Source: Heterobasidion occidentale
Taxonomy: Eukaryota > Basidiomycota > Agaricomycetes > Russulales > Bondarzewiaceae
DNA: 64,000 nucleotides
Assembly: GCA_039111635.1 (NCBI GenBank)
Contig: JBCAQO010000006.1
Span: 992,001-1,056,000, forward strand
Reading direction: 5' to 3'
Every line of letters starts with the position of its first letter. The stretch's first letter is position 1. A model generated the notes under the pieces. That model did not search any database, had not been told where the DNA came from, and was given only the letters and a program-made list of their open reading frames with translations. This document shows positions 11,005 through 22,894 of this stretch, piece by piece. A program made the position numbers and the translations under genes.

Positions 11005-12586
11005 TCATGCTTTGCTGCTCACACCGGCACTCCTTGCGGCGAGTGCGATGCGCCGACCTATGGAATCTCCCTCGTCATTCTGGTCAACGTTTTCTAACCA
11101 CCACCGGAGACTCGACTTCAAGGCGGGTAGCTTGGCACCGGCAGTGACACTAGTTGAAATCAATGCAAGTGGGCGTCTATTGTCAGAAAAGAAGATGCAT
11201 GAACGCCTACATTCCGCGCTGCTCAAGAGCTTCAAGAAGTTCTGGATGGGTTAACCGATCGCCCATACCCTCCTGTTTGAGGAGGGCATCGTCAGCGGCG
11301 ATAGCCTGAAGATGCCGTTGCAACCGCCGCCGGCGCATGAACGGTGGTCCCATCGTCGACAAGGAAAAAACACTGCAAGATTCCGAATCATAAGCATTGA
11401 GTCCCATGATAAACTCCAAAACAGACTGCTACTCACCCACACAACGCAAGTAGAGGGGTGCTTCCTGTGACGGACGACAGGGCTATGTGTGTCGGGCTGG
11501 CCTTGCTCATCGTTTCCAACTCATCCTGCATAGTCTCCACGAATACGCGCTGCTTGTCCCGCCGCTTGTTCTCGATACGTTCGCGCTGCGAAGGCATGAT
11601 GCACGTTGATGGAAGCATGGAGGGTACGTACAAGACGATGAGGGGTATAACCTCCTCAGCAATGAGGACGATCATGACGAAGGGCACAAGTCTGTAGACG
11701 TCAATTTGTACATGTATCTACATGCACAGCAAAAGAAGATACTTACTTGAGAAGGTCAGTCTGGGACGTGGCCACGAAGCGCGATTCCCAACGCGAGAGA
11801 GGTGGACCACCCGATTTAACTCGCTGGCGCATCTCGTTTGCCTGTACGCGGTGTGTGTTGACCATCTTCATCCCTCGCACATAAAATTTCTATTCATAGA
11901 TAAACCATGAGATGATGACGAAAGACGCAGCATATGAACATACGAATATCTCCTTTATCTGATGCCACATCTTCTGAACGCGGCCTGCATCTGGCGGCGG
12001 TGGGGGGATAATGCCATGTGTGTGCGCATGAATCAAGTCTTGCCGCGTCGTCTCAAGAATCGATGACGAGGTCGAAGGGGCAGGTGTCGAAGAGGTGGTG
12101 GACTGTTGAGTTGAGGAAGTCGGCGACTTCGAAGAGACCGAGGGCGTATTCAAATCCGATACCCGCGTGCTGGATTTCGCTGCAGGCTTGATGGGACCGG
12201 GTCTGAGCTCGACCTTTGGTTTTCGTGACGTAGGTAAAAGGGGAGTAGACTGCGATGGCGTAGCGGGAGGAGAATTCTGGGTAATGGGCGGCTGGGTAGA
12301 TGACGAAAGCAGGCGAGCGAAATGAGGGTGGGTAAGCGCGCCGGGCGAGTAGATGCCTGTGGTCAGGGAGACATCGTAGCCAACGACATGCCCACGAAAT
12401 TGCCTGTGTACGAAGAGAGAGCCAAGACGTTGCGTCGCGAGAGACCTAACATACCGTTCAGGTGTTCGAGAAATGAGATAGCGAGATATGATTAGTACCG
12501 GTACGAGCCTCACAAAAATGCGTTCGGGGAGCGATGGTCCGTGCTCACCTCTCAACTACGCCATTTCGACCTATTGACCGGATCAT
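11005..12586 (-). CDS. MDM38: MDM38/LETM1-family mitochondrial inner-membrane protein
   Basis: Six exons (12586-12549, 12445-11944, 11889-11747, 11691-11437, 11372-11211, 11149-11005) give 414 aa, and all phases close. The first exon (MIRSIGRNGVVER) continues into a basic, Ser/Arg-rich leader typical of mitochondrial import. A Ser/Thr/Pro-rich linker leads into the LETM1 core: IPPPPPDAGRVQKMWHQIKE, then MKMVNTHRVQANE, SRWESRFVATSQTDLLKLVP, the single membrane segment PFVMIVLIAEEVIPLIVLY, and MGDRLTHPELLEALEQRG. LETM1-family proteins support K+/H+ exchange and bind mitochondrial ribosomes to aid insertion of mtDNA-encoded proteins. No EF-hand is visible. The start at 12586 was chosen because the alternative upstream frame at 12555 runs through an intron and has no targeting character. 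Confidence 0.9.
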
Positions 12587-13356
12587 GCAAGCGCTACGGT
12601 CGAGCCAAATTTCCAGCGGAAGAGGAAGATCGTTGGGCGCGGAGGTTGGTCGACGGTGTGAAGAGAAAGTATGACCGTTTGAGCAGGTTTAACCTTGCGT
12701 ACGCTTTCGACATCCGAAAAAGGTATTTTCGACACGTGGAAGCCATGCAACCACTGTCGTCCAATCAGCGCTCACTACAGTCTTGCTTCGAGTCCAAGAC
12801 TCCAAGCAGTGTGCTTTGTTCTCTAAATCCACAACCCATTTTTCGAGGCATAGTACACAATGACTGTACATCTCACGAGGCTTCATGTTTAAGCATCTCG
12901 TCCTGGGGACTGTTTGCGAGCAGAACTTGGTGAAAATTTCCACATATGAGCCATCTAGCGAAGTGCTGTACATCACAGACGGTTAGTTGCCAGCTGATGC
13001 GGATCTCCTACTGTTTACGTCACGGACCAACGTCTGCGAATAACTGTCTCGTCTCGAATTTACAGCTTCGACGGCTCCCCGATTTTTTTGTGGCATCCCT
13101 GTCGCAATCGTTGCTCGAACCGGTTGAGGTCAGAGCGGCTTTCAATTGACAGCCATCTCAAAGGAGGCTTGATGTCTATGAACCGGATTGTCGTCGCCAC
13201 CATTCGCAGCGGCCTACGTCATCGATATCGCTCCGGGCTTGCTCCATTATACCTCGGCGCCGACATAATCCAGCAACTCAACGGTTCTCTCGCTTTGTTT
13301 CTCTCAAAAAGCTTCATTCTACGTCCACGTCCGTTCCTCATTCACCTAATCTTGTC
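12587..13356. promoter_or_regulatory. Divergent promoter region (MDM38-like / 206-aa protein)
   Basis: Several short open frames on both strands but no family signal or splice support. Treated as shared upstream region of two divergent genes. Confidence 0.4.
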
Positions 13357-14038
13357 ATGGTTTCGGCCTCGAATTCTCTAGAGCTCCCAGCCTCAACCGC
13401 ATCCGCGATAAAACAAACGCTTGCTCAGCTTTACCAGCAATCTTCCTTACAACTACATGTGCAGCCGGCGCCTTTCCTATCTGCGTCCGATGATCAGGTT
13501 CCCAGTGAGGCGCAGACGTACCTACACAGCCTGACTCTCGCCGCAAATGCAGTCGCGAACGAAAACGCATGTGGGAGCGTACTCGCGGGTCAGGGCAGCG
13601 AGAGTGACGAGTTTGGCGACGTTGCATGCTGGTTGGGTCAAGGAGATTATGGGCCAGGAAGAGAGACCGACGTTCTTCAGGCATTGGGGCTGCAGAGTTG
13701 GTCTCAAAATAACAGAAAAGTATGCCACCTTTACGCTGAACGAGTTATCTATTATATTCGCATTGATGTGCCCTGCAATTCAGGTTCAGCATGCCGACCT
13801 TCAATCATCTACCAACCTACCGCCATCGTTCAACCCATCATCGAACACCCCAGAATTGGAGAAACTGACAAGCTTACTTTCGATATTGCAGGACAGATAT
13901 TACTTCTTCATTGATGGCGGGGAAGGCATGGGTGGATGCGTCGCGCATCTTCTCCTAGGAAATTACAGAGGTGATGCGAAGAGTGGGTTTGGAGGTTGGA
14001 TTGGTATCGTTGGACTGAGTACATGGTCAGATTATTGA
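13357..14038 (+). CDS. Conserved-looking hypothetical protein, 206 aa
   Basis: Two exons, 13357-13719 and 13784-14038, are joined in frame across a 64-nt intron (GTATGC...TTCAG). I do not recognise the family. The N-terminal half is helical and Ala/Gln/Leu-rich (SAIKQTLAQLYQQSSLQLHV), followed by an acidic stretch and a short Pro/Ser linker. The C-terminus is glycine- and aromatic-rich: YYFFIDGGEGMGGCVAHLLL and GFGGWIGIVGLSTWSDY. No signal peptide or membrane segment is evident. The high-information C-terminal motif, intact splice and independent promoter suggest a real gene. It precedes SCS3 on the same strand with 178 bases between them. Confidence 0.6.
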
Positions 14039-14216
14039 GCTGCGGTGTAGATTGTTGCAAATCTCGAGAACCGCAAATTTGATGAACGAATGAAGGCTGA
14101 GAGATCCCATTGCAGGATACCCTGCAAGATACTAGAAGAGGCTCAAGCAAAGGAGTCTACCACGTGGCGTAGTGTTGGGAGCTTGACATTCCACAACTTT
14201 TGACACGACGACCACG

Positions 14217-15123
14217 ATGACGGACCTCCGTGTGGCCGCGCTCATCCTTTCTTTCCTCGTCGTTCTCATTGGGACACTACATTCCGTAAAAAATAACACC
14301 TACCTCGATACCTCAAACCCCCTCCTCACCGCGCTTCCCCATCCACTCCACAAAACGCATTACTTCGCTTCCAAATCGAATCCACTCAACACCGTCTTCA
14401 TCAAGCGCGCCTGGGGGTGGACCTCAGCCGTCTTCATCCTTCATATCTTCACATCTCCCCCAGGGACATACCGGGCGCGCCGCACCATCCAGTATCTGCT
14501 CGCCACCTTCACCTGGCTCGCATTCACAACATGGTTTTTCGGACCCGCACTCATCGACCGCTTCATCGTCGTATCCGGAGGCGAATGTGTCCTGCACCTT
14601 CCAGGGCCGGACGGCGCGTATGTGCCCGTTGATCAAGAGTACTGCTTTACGCGTGCTCGTCTTTCCCCATCGACGCACCCTGACCTGTTTCCCACCGTCC
14701 CCGACGCCTCTGCACTGCTGGAGAAGTGGGCCGGTGTGCCGCGTTTGCGAAGAGGCCATGACGTCTCCGGCCACGTGTTTCTTCTCACGCTCTCCACACT
14801 CTTTCTCGCGGACCAGGTCCGCGCCTCGTTCCGGGCTCGCACTGCATGGTCTCAAGCCCATCTGCTCGGCGTCGTCTTCAGTGTTTCGTTGATCATGTTG
14901 TGGCTGTTTGCCAACTGGACGACGAGCGTGTACTATCACTCGCCTGTGGAAAAGGCGTCTGGCTTCCGTGCGTGTTTTTCTTGTATCTGTCTCATCGAAG
15001 TGTCTGACCACAGTCTCAGTTCTCGGCGTTCTCGGCTTCGCTGCCTCGCAGGCGCCCCTATTGCTGTTTCCTGAAGCAGTCAATTCACCAGCTCCACTTG
15101 CAGCCAGGCTACATCAGAATTGA
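14217..15123 (+). CDS. SCS3: FIT2-family lipid-droplet biogenesis protein
   Basis: Two exons (14217-14967, 15014-15123) give 286 aa. The protein is polytopic, with about six hydrophobic segments starting at LRVAALILSFLVVLIGTLHS. The family signature is present: GHDVSGHVFLLTLSTLFLAD carries the first conserved catalytic His region, and SVYYHSPVEKASG carries the second. FIT2/SCS3 proteins sit in the ER and hydrolyse fatty acyl-CoA at its pyrophosphate. They are needed for normal lipid-droplet budding and, in yeast, for inositol prototrophy. The 46-nt intron (GTGCGT...CACAG) lies just after the second motif and joins SGF to LSVLGVLGFAASQAPLLLFP. Confidence 0.92.
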
Positions 15124-15573
15124 GAACATTGAAGCGTATCGATCTAGTTCTGTAAGACATTATCACTCTCTCCCTCACCGAATGGTTCTGACTAGCTCTT
15201 TCTGAAGGCACGAGCAGATCATGTGTATAATAGTTAATGCTACTTTGGGAGATTTTAGGCCACCGATGGCTTCCAACATGAAGCGTTCATGCTGCTGATC
15301 CACATGCAGGATCTCACCTGATAAGCGCCGCTTTTACGCTGTATACATAACGACTAAGAAGCGTTTTTCGGAAGGCTTTCATGACGTCTATGAATTCTAT
15401 CATCACTAGTCATTTTACTTGCATACACGTGTCTTTGCTGCAAGGGTAGCTCGGGCATCGATGTGCCCCATTCACTCGCACACATTGATCATGCACTAAA
15501 GTGGGTTACGAAACAATTTAGTGGCAGGGTTCTGCAAATCGAAGTACTAGCCTGCGACCTACTGTCTTGTGCA
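15124..15573. other. Convergent intergenic region (SCS3 / ERD1-like)
   Basis: AT-richer stretch between two convergent genes. No gene recognised. Confidence 0.5.
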
Positions 15574-17250
15574 TCATGGATCAACTGCCTCTCCATGAGT
15601 CGAATCAAAGACCATCTCATAACTGTCCTCTCTATCATCGGCATCTGGATCGAGTCCATCTCTGATCTCATTGCCTTTTCCACTACCACTACCACCCTGT
15701 GCGCGCTTCACTATCTCCCACTCAACACGTACAAACACCCAAGCCCACCGCCTCAATATTTCCGCGATCTCGATCCAAAAAATGAATGCTGAACCGTCGC
15801 CTTGCATGTGTGCGTGCAAATGGCTCGAGAGCTTGATACCCCACGTAAGGCGCAGAATGAGATTCAGAAAGATGATGAAGGGATAGACGGGGAGTGGTAG
15901 AAGGAGAGTCGGGCGTAACCCATATGGATACGTCGAGCGCAAATGGGGAATTGAAGAGGAAGGATGCGGAGAGTAAGTTACGGAGTTTGTGGTGAGCAGT
16001 CCAGAAACACTCGTAAGAGATTCCGAGCGTTCGTGAAGAGTTGGGAGTACGAGTGGACGAGGCAGAGATTGCGGACGTGCAGGCTTGTGAAATATCTTTG
16101 GCCGTAAAAGGTCAAAACCCCAATCGTTGGTGACATCCCACCAAAAAGAATACAATGAGTTGACCAGTGCGGCCAGCAGCCTAAATTTCAGTGTGATTAG
16201 CTGGAAAATTCAAACATGATATTCACTCATTCGAGAGTGTGCGTGATTGTAAGATATTCACTCACCATAATCGGAAAAGAGGGTGTTCGCCGTGCCAGGC
16301 CTCACGAGTGGCTTGGGCACCTTTTGCAGCTACGAGTTCCGATACAACGAGGCGTTGTGCTGCTGACAGGAATATAACGGGGAACGAAGATGCATACTTG
16401 AGCGCATTAAAGAGTGGACGACGGCTGATATTGGATGGGTGCGCGTATTCGATTAAACATTGGCGTAGACGAACTAGATATGGGAGGCTGCAGATCCCAA
16501 GCACTCGAGTTGTTATTCCAATTCCTAACCTAATCATGATAAAGCATGCTCACCTCATAAGAGCAGGCAAGATCCATCTGGACCAGCCATCTTGAGGTGG
16601 AAGGGCAAGTAGACTGCCGCCCGGAAGTAGCATACAGATAGAAAGCCAGACGTCGCCAAGCACCTTTGCAAAAGAAGTAAAGACGTCGGCGAATATTACA
16701 TCGGAAAAGAATATAGGACGGCTGAGTGGAGAGAAGAGACATCTCCGAATAGAACTGTTGTGGGAGAGTTGAATACAAAGAATACTAGTATCGGACATTG
16801 GACTTACAGAAGGAAAGCATCCCGTTCCCGCTTCTCGATGATATTCTGAGGAGTAAGAAGAGCTATAAGTACGCAAAGCGCACAGATGGCGGGTATAAAC
16901 TTGAACGGATCAGCGTATGCAGGATTGGTGTGCGTGGCAGAATGGTAGAGAACCCATGCGAAAAAACAGAAGGAGGCGTATAACGCAGACAGTCGATACA
17001 CGGGAGCGTAGTATATCCACGGGTCCTCAATGAACTTGAACCCACTGTGCCATCGACGATCCGTTCTCGGTGATCCTAGTCCAGCGTGAGTTGTGTGAAG
17101 GTCGAGTGCGCTGGCGGCATCAATGCCAAAGAGACTGAGGCCGTGTAGGTTCGTAGCCCAACCAAAGATACCAAGGCCAACGAGGCACAGAACGCGGAAG
17201 GGAAGAGGGAAGCCGACGACGAAGGAGAGGTCGTCTATGTCATCGCTCAT
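15574..17250 (-). CDS. ERD1: ERD1-like EXS-domain Golgi membrane protein
   Basis: Four exons (17250-16808, 16754-16554, 16487-16266, 16180-15574) give 490 aa with closed phases. The EXS-domain motifs are clear: FADVFTSFAKVLGDVWLSIC, CLIEYAHPSN, NALKYASSFPVIFLSAAQR, ATREAWHGEHPLFRLW and LVNSLYSFWWDVTNDWGFDL. There is no N-terminal SPX domain, which points to ERD1 rather than SYG1/PHO91-type proteins. ERD1 is a Golgi protein involved in retention and recycling of glycosyltransferases and in phosphate recycling. I chose the ATG at 17250 (MSDDIDDLSF); an in-frame ATG at 17310 would add 20 residues. The gene is head-to-head with SNU23, only 131 bases ATG to ATG, so they probably share a promoter. 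Confidence 0.88.
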
Positions 17251-17381
17251 TGTCGTGGGTGGCAGTCGTCGTGGTGTTACTGTAGCACTGGCATCGGTTG
17301 TAGGCCCCAATGATGATGATGTTCGTAGTCGATGCTTTCAGCCACCGCCAATTTCTTCACTTGTCAGCCACCACGGTCGCA

Positions 17382-18216
17382 ATGGCCGACAAGCAGGGCG
17401 CGTATGGGAACAAGGCCGCAGACACCGACTTCCGACGAAAATGGGATAAGGAGGAGTATGCGGAGAGGGCGAAAAAGAAGGACGACGAAGAGAGAGACCG
17501 TATGAAGGAGAATGAAGAGCGTATGAAGCAAGGTTCGTCCCTTGCGTTTCACACAGCTGCCTGGAATAACTTACACATACACACATGTGCCTTCTGCGTA
17601 GGAAAGAAACCCTTGCGCGGGAAGAAACAGGATCTCCCCAAACCTACAGAGCTCATGAAACGTCGCGAACATGACCTCGAGCTAGACAAGAATTTGGGAA
17701 AGACGATGGTTGTACAGAACCCTGGTGGACGTGGACCAGGGCAACCGGGATTCTATTGTGACACCTGCAATCGTACCTACAAAGACAGTGTAGGTTACTT
17801 GGACCACATCAATGGTCGAGCGCGTACGTGCTTTCCGTACTCCCCTCTCTGACTCTGCCGTCCCCATATCTGAATCTGTTGAATTGACCGGAACCACGGC
17901 TTCTGCCGCAGATCTCCGTGCACTGGGGCAGACAACGCGCATCGAGCGATCAACCGTTCAACAAGTTCGCGCGCGCATTGCTTATTTGCGCGAAAAGACG
18001 AAGGAAGCATCCAACGCGAAAGCCTTTGACTTTGAACAGCGGCTCGCCGAGATTCGTGACAAAGAACTTGCCGCTCGTGCAGAGAAGAAAGCTCAGAAGA
18101 AAGCTGAGCGAGACAAGGCGCGCCTCGAGCTCGCGCAGGATACCACAACGAATCAAGACGGCGACAGTATGATGTCCATGATGGGCTTCAGCGGGTTCGG
18201 CACATCGAAGAAATGA
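17382..18216 (+). CDS. SNU23: U4/U6.U5 tri-snRNP protein SNU23 (ZMAT2 homologue)
   Basis: Exons 17382-17532, 17602-17823 and 17912-18216 give 225 aa. Order of elements: charged N-terminus (FRRKWDKEEYAERAKKKDDE), a linker, one matrin/U1-type C2H2 zinc finger (FYCDTCNRTYKDSVGYLDHI, then NGRAHLRALGQ), and a Lys/Glu-rich coiled coil after about residue 165. The finger crosses intron 2, and the spliced product RAHLRALGQTTRIERS matches the family. SNU23 joins the spliceosome with the tri-snRNP and acts near the 5' splice site during activation. The start has good context and sits inside the divergent promoter shared with ERD1. Confidence 0.93.
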
Positions 18217-18355
18217 TTGTCAGTCCACCCGATGTACTTCAATACTCAAAACAACATATTCGACCCTTGTATGTATTCTAGATGGACACAATTGCATTTA
18301 CATCTGCCCTTTTCCCCATGCAATACCCACAGTTCTGTGATCGCTCGGTCCATAC

Positions 18356-21300
18356 TCACGACCGCACCAACGAGAGCATGAATTTGACTTCTGCGATCTC
18401 TTGCTCCTCCTCGATCAACAGCTTCGCGACCTTGCTTCGCTTCGCCACATCTTCAGGCACAGATCTCACTGTCTTCCGAATGACTTCCGCGTGCTGTTTG
18501 ATCGCGTCCTTCAGGTCCTCTCCCGCACCTTCCTCGAGCGCGTAAAACACGTTCACATCATCTGTCGCCTGAAGCCCTGCCTTCTTCCGCAACTTTTGCA
18601 CCCGATTGATCAGCTCACGAGCGAGCCACTCGCCCGCCAGCTCCGGATGCACCTGGATATCGAGCCGCACGACCGCGTCGCTGTCCGTGTGCGTCGCATA
18701 CTGCGCCTCAGCTCCCGCGGGAAGTTCGATGTATCGTTGCACAGTCAAATCGCCCTCGACGAGCTCGATATTCGCGATTGTGATCTTCCCTGTCGTCACG
18801 TACGTCTTCACCTCATCGCTGGACACATGCTCGAGCGCGTTCTTCACAATAGCCAGGTTTTTCCGCAATTTTCGGCCGAGAATGCTCCAGTCTGCGACGG
18901 CGCGATATCGTACACCAGATGTGGACTCATCTGAGGTGAGAACGATGTCGCGGACGTTGAGCTCCGACTGGATATATCTCTGTAATGACCTGACGTCGTC
19001 CAAGTATTCCTTGTCCGCGTGGAATACAAGGAGTTCCTTGAGCGGGGTCTGCGAATATATGAATAACTTGTCAAATGGCTTTTCTGGTGCTCTGTTCGCA
19101 CCTTGAGAGAGGTGCTATGGCGTTCACGAAGAGTTCGTGTAAGTTCGATTATGGTCTGCATCCGCTTAACTTGACGCTCAATGACGGGATCGAAGTACTC
19201 TGCCTTGACTTCGGGGAAGAGCAAGAAATGAATGGAACGCGTGTCACCTGCTTTAGGGTCCTCCGGGATGAACGTTCGGAGAGTCTGATAGATGTTCTCA
19301 GTCAAGAAAGGTGTGTACGACGACTGTATGATGGAATCAGCAACACGCGCACGCTGCGGAAATACTAACGAACTGACCATGGTCCTGCACAGTGTGAACA
19401 GTGTCTCAAATAGCGTGTTCAGCGCCGCGATGGTGTCCTCCTTCCCGTCCTCGCCCTTCAACCGCCTGCGATTGAAGCGGATGTACCAGTTCGTCAACTC
19501 GTCGACGAGCTCGAGCAGCCGGGGGATGATGGTGTACAAGCGGTAAGCCTCCATCTCCTCCTTGACGAGCGCGATGAGTGATTGACATCGCGCAAGGATC
19601 CAACGATCCATGACGTTGTTCGAAACGGGCGCGTGTGCGTCGTAGCGGAAGTTGTGGCCAGTCGTCTTTTTGAGCAGGGCGACTTGGCCGAGGAAGAAGC
19701 GGAATGAGTTGAGCCACGGTAAAAGCACTCGTGAGACGACCTCGCGCACGCCTGCCTCACGGAAACGGAGGTTGTCACCACGAACGATAGGCGAATTGAC
19801 AAGGAACATTCTATTCAAAAACCACGTCAGAATGTAGAGTTCGCATGTGTAGATTTCTCGCACCTTGTCGCGTCGGCACCATACAGATTGATGATCAGGT
19901 TAGGGTCGGGATAATTCCGTAGACTCTTGCTCATTTTCTTGCCATCCCTATGTCATTTGTGAATTCCCGGACGATAGCTCAATCGAACGTGAAGACTTAC
20001 TCAGCCAGAACCAGGCCAGTCACAATCAAGTTCTTCCACGGTGCTGACCCAAACAGATGCGTTGAAAGGACTAGCAAAGTGTAGAACCACCCTCGAGTCT
20101 GGTCGATGCCTTCCGAGACGAAGTCGGCAGGGAACGTTTTCTCGAAAAGTTCCTTGTTTTCGAATGGATAGTGCAATTGCGCATATGGCATGCTGAAGGT
20201 TCGTCATTGATTTTAATAAGCAGCAGGCAACGAAAGTAATTGCGCCGTACCTGCCGGACTCGAACCAGCAATCAAAAACTTCCTCAATCCGCTTCAGTTG
20301 ACCCTTACCCTTTTGCGAGGGTATAGTGATATGGTTGATCTTGTCCGAGTGCAAGTCCGTGATACCCGTAGCTCCGGAGAGCTTCTCGAGTTCCTCAACC
20401 GAGCCGACGGGGACGATCTACCACGGCATGCCGTATGAATCTGACGGCTCATCGCGAAACGAGATGACTCAAAGGAAATCGTACCTCTTCCATGTCGTCG
20501 GAGACCCAGAGCGGGATTGGCGTTCCCCAGTATCGGTTCCGCGAGATATTCCAGTCACGGGCGTTGGCAAGCCAGTTGCCGAACCGCCCGTCTCCGACAC
20601 TTTGGGGGACCCTATCGAATGATGAGGCATCAGCAAATCGGACTGATCAGCCTTGGATGAATACAGATACTAACCATCTTGTTTTTGCGTTGTTATCAAC
20701 GAGTTGATCGATGATAGGTTGTACGCGGACAAACCAGACAGGAATAGCCCGATAGATGAGGGGTGTTCCTGATCTATGCAATTGAAAGTCGAGAGTACAT
20801 GCTCAGTGTCCTGTCGTACAGCAAAAATGCAGATGCAAGCGTACCTCCAACAGAAGGGATATGAATGCTGAGTCGTCGACTGCACGATCAGCCGGCCCTT
20901 GGCCTTCAGTACCTTTTGGATGTCCTTGTCTGCGGCCTGGTCATGAGCAGCACAGATCAGACCCAGTGATCCACAACTAGAGTTTCGCGGCCCACCTTGA
21001 CATGTTGACCAGCAAACTCCGGTACCTCGCTCGTGAATTTGCCCGCGTCATCAATGGGGCAGGGCGGCATCTCGTCGGGGCGCAGGACCCCGTGTGCGAT
21101 GGCAATGCGATGATCGTCATCTCCGAATGCAGGTGCTTGGTGCACGATACCGGTACCGCTCTGATCTGTGACATAAGTATCGACGAGTACCCTAAATGCC
21201 TTATCCTCAAACTAATCAATAGTTAGAATAGATCGATTGAATGTCTACAAAATCAGAGACAATGAAGAACGGATATCTGACCTGATCGGTGAAGTACTCA

Positions 21301-22438
21301 AATAGCGGTACATATCTCCAGCCCTTCATGTCTGCGCCTTGGAACTGTCCGAGCTTCTTGTACTTGGCCTTTTTCGGGTCTTTGTAGAGCGTGCGGAGCA
21401 GTTTTTCGTGCAGGATGAAATTCTCGTCGCGTGCCTCATCGTGAATTTTGATGTACGTATACTCAGGATGAACGCAAAGCGCTAAATTCGACGGCAAGGT
21501 CCAAGGCGTAGTCGTCCAAGCAAGCAATGAGGTTTTTGGATCGTCAACCAAGGGAAAAGCCACGGTGACTGTGATCGATGTCAAAACATGCCTCACTCGT
21601 TGAAAAAGGAGCGACACTGCTTACCTGCTGGATCGCTGACATCACGGTAATCCTGCCCGGCCTCAAAGTTCGACAGCGGCGTTAGCAGGCCAGTTGAGTA
21701 AGGCATAACCCTGAGCCCCCTGTACACAAGCCCTTTGTCATACAGCTGCTTGAACGCCCACCACACGCTCTCCATGAAGCTGAGATTGAGCGTCTTGTAG
21801 TCGTTGTCAAAGTCGATCCATCGGCCCATGCGTTCGACAGTATTCCTCCACTCGCCCGCGTACCGCATGACGATGGCACGGCACTCTGCGTTATACGCGG
21901 CGACGCCCATCTTCATGACATCCTCGCGCGATGTGATCCCAAGCTTCTTGTCGATTTCGTGCTCGACAGGGAGCCCGTGCGTGTCCCAACCAAATCGGCG
22001 GACGACGTGGTGTCCTGATACATGTGCATGGCGCGTAACTATGTCCTAAAGGTACGGAGATGCGATAGGTGAGAGGGGTATAGACCTTGGATTAAGCGTG
22101 AGGTGAGACAAATAGAAACCAAATGAGGTGCACCTTGATGGTTCCAGCGAGCAGATGGCCATAGTGCGGCAGACCAGTCGCGAAAGGAGGGCCGTCGTAG
22201 AAAGTGTATTCAGGCCTGCCCTCAGACAGCTTCAAGCTTGTCTGGAACGCATCGATCTCCTTCCAAAACTTCAACACATTCTCCTCTTCCTTTGCAAAAT
22301 TGAACGGAGTCGATACTACGGTTCCCAACAAAAGAACACGAGCCGATACAAGTGTTTTCGATCCATGTGCGAGTGAGCTCGAAACTTTTGCTATTGGACA
22401 GGCGAAATCTACGCACGATCGTGAGCGGGAAAGGACAT
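18356..22438 (-). CDS. ILS1: Cytosolic isoleucyl-tRNA synthetase
   Basis: Fourteen exons: 22438-22417, 22315-22134, 22045-21625, 21568-21282, 21211-20996, 20936-20845, 20773-20675, 20611-20485, 20417-20251, 20192-20001, 19947-19864, 19810-19378, 19323-19102 and 19048-18356. They total 1078 aa with every phase closing, close to the usual eukaryotic cytosolic length. Class I synthetase motifs: HIGH-type [16 protein letters not shown] in [14 protein letters not shown], the editing domain with [16 protein letters not shown], and [13 protein letters not shown] [11 protein letters not shown]. Exon 1 is only 22 nt (MSFPAHDL) and was placed from the frame needed at the 22315 acceptor. The intron 19377-19324 is 54 nt, in frame and stop-free. 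The enzyme charges tRNA-Ile for cytosolic translation. No mitochondrial leader is seen. Confidence 0.96.
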
Positions 22439-22894
22439 GGCGAGAACGAATCTCGAGGGTCAGATCCGTTGGCAGTTCAAAGACGAATCAAAGCTAGATT
22501 TTTGTTGTTGTAAAGAACGAGGATGACTCGGTGCTGAGAGGAGATGCGAGCGGATCTGTGTAGGTAATTATCTGCCTTCCCAGATTGGCTGATCGGCAAT
22601 CCCCGCATTGTCGATTATCACACTGCTCGAGCACTCGGTGTTCGTCGCGAATTTTGCACATCACACACAGACATGCGAAGAGGAGCGAGGCAAATGCTAA
22701 TCACAGCAGCTACGAACTGCACATTTGGTCGTAGAAAGGCCTTCCAACAACGCACAAGAGAGTTGATAAATAGACGAAACGCGTCTCTAGCAAATCTAAG
22801 GCACGATATCGGACATGACATCGCAATTAACCGCATCTACGGACACTCAACATATTTTCAAAGCACAAACTGCAACAGCAGCTCAACCTCTAGG
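22439..22894. promoter_or_regulatory. ILS1 upstream region
   Basis: Between the BAG-gene stop and the ILS1 start, both minus strand. No gene recognised. Confidence 0.4.

Noticed and set aside
14424..15083. 219-codon minus-strand ORF opposite SCS3
   Set aside because: It mirrors the SCS3 coding exon, has shadow composition (Arg/Glu/Gly-rich) and shows no motif.
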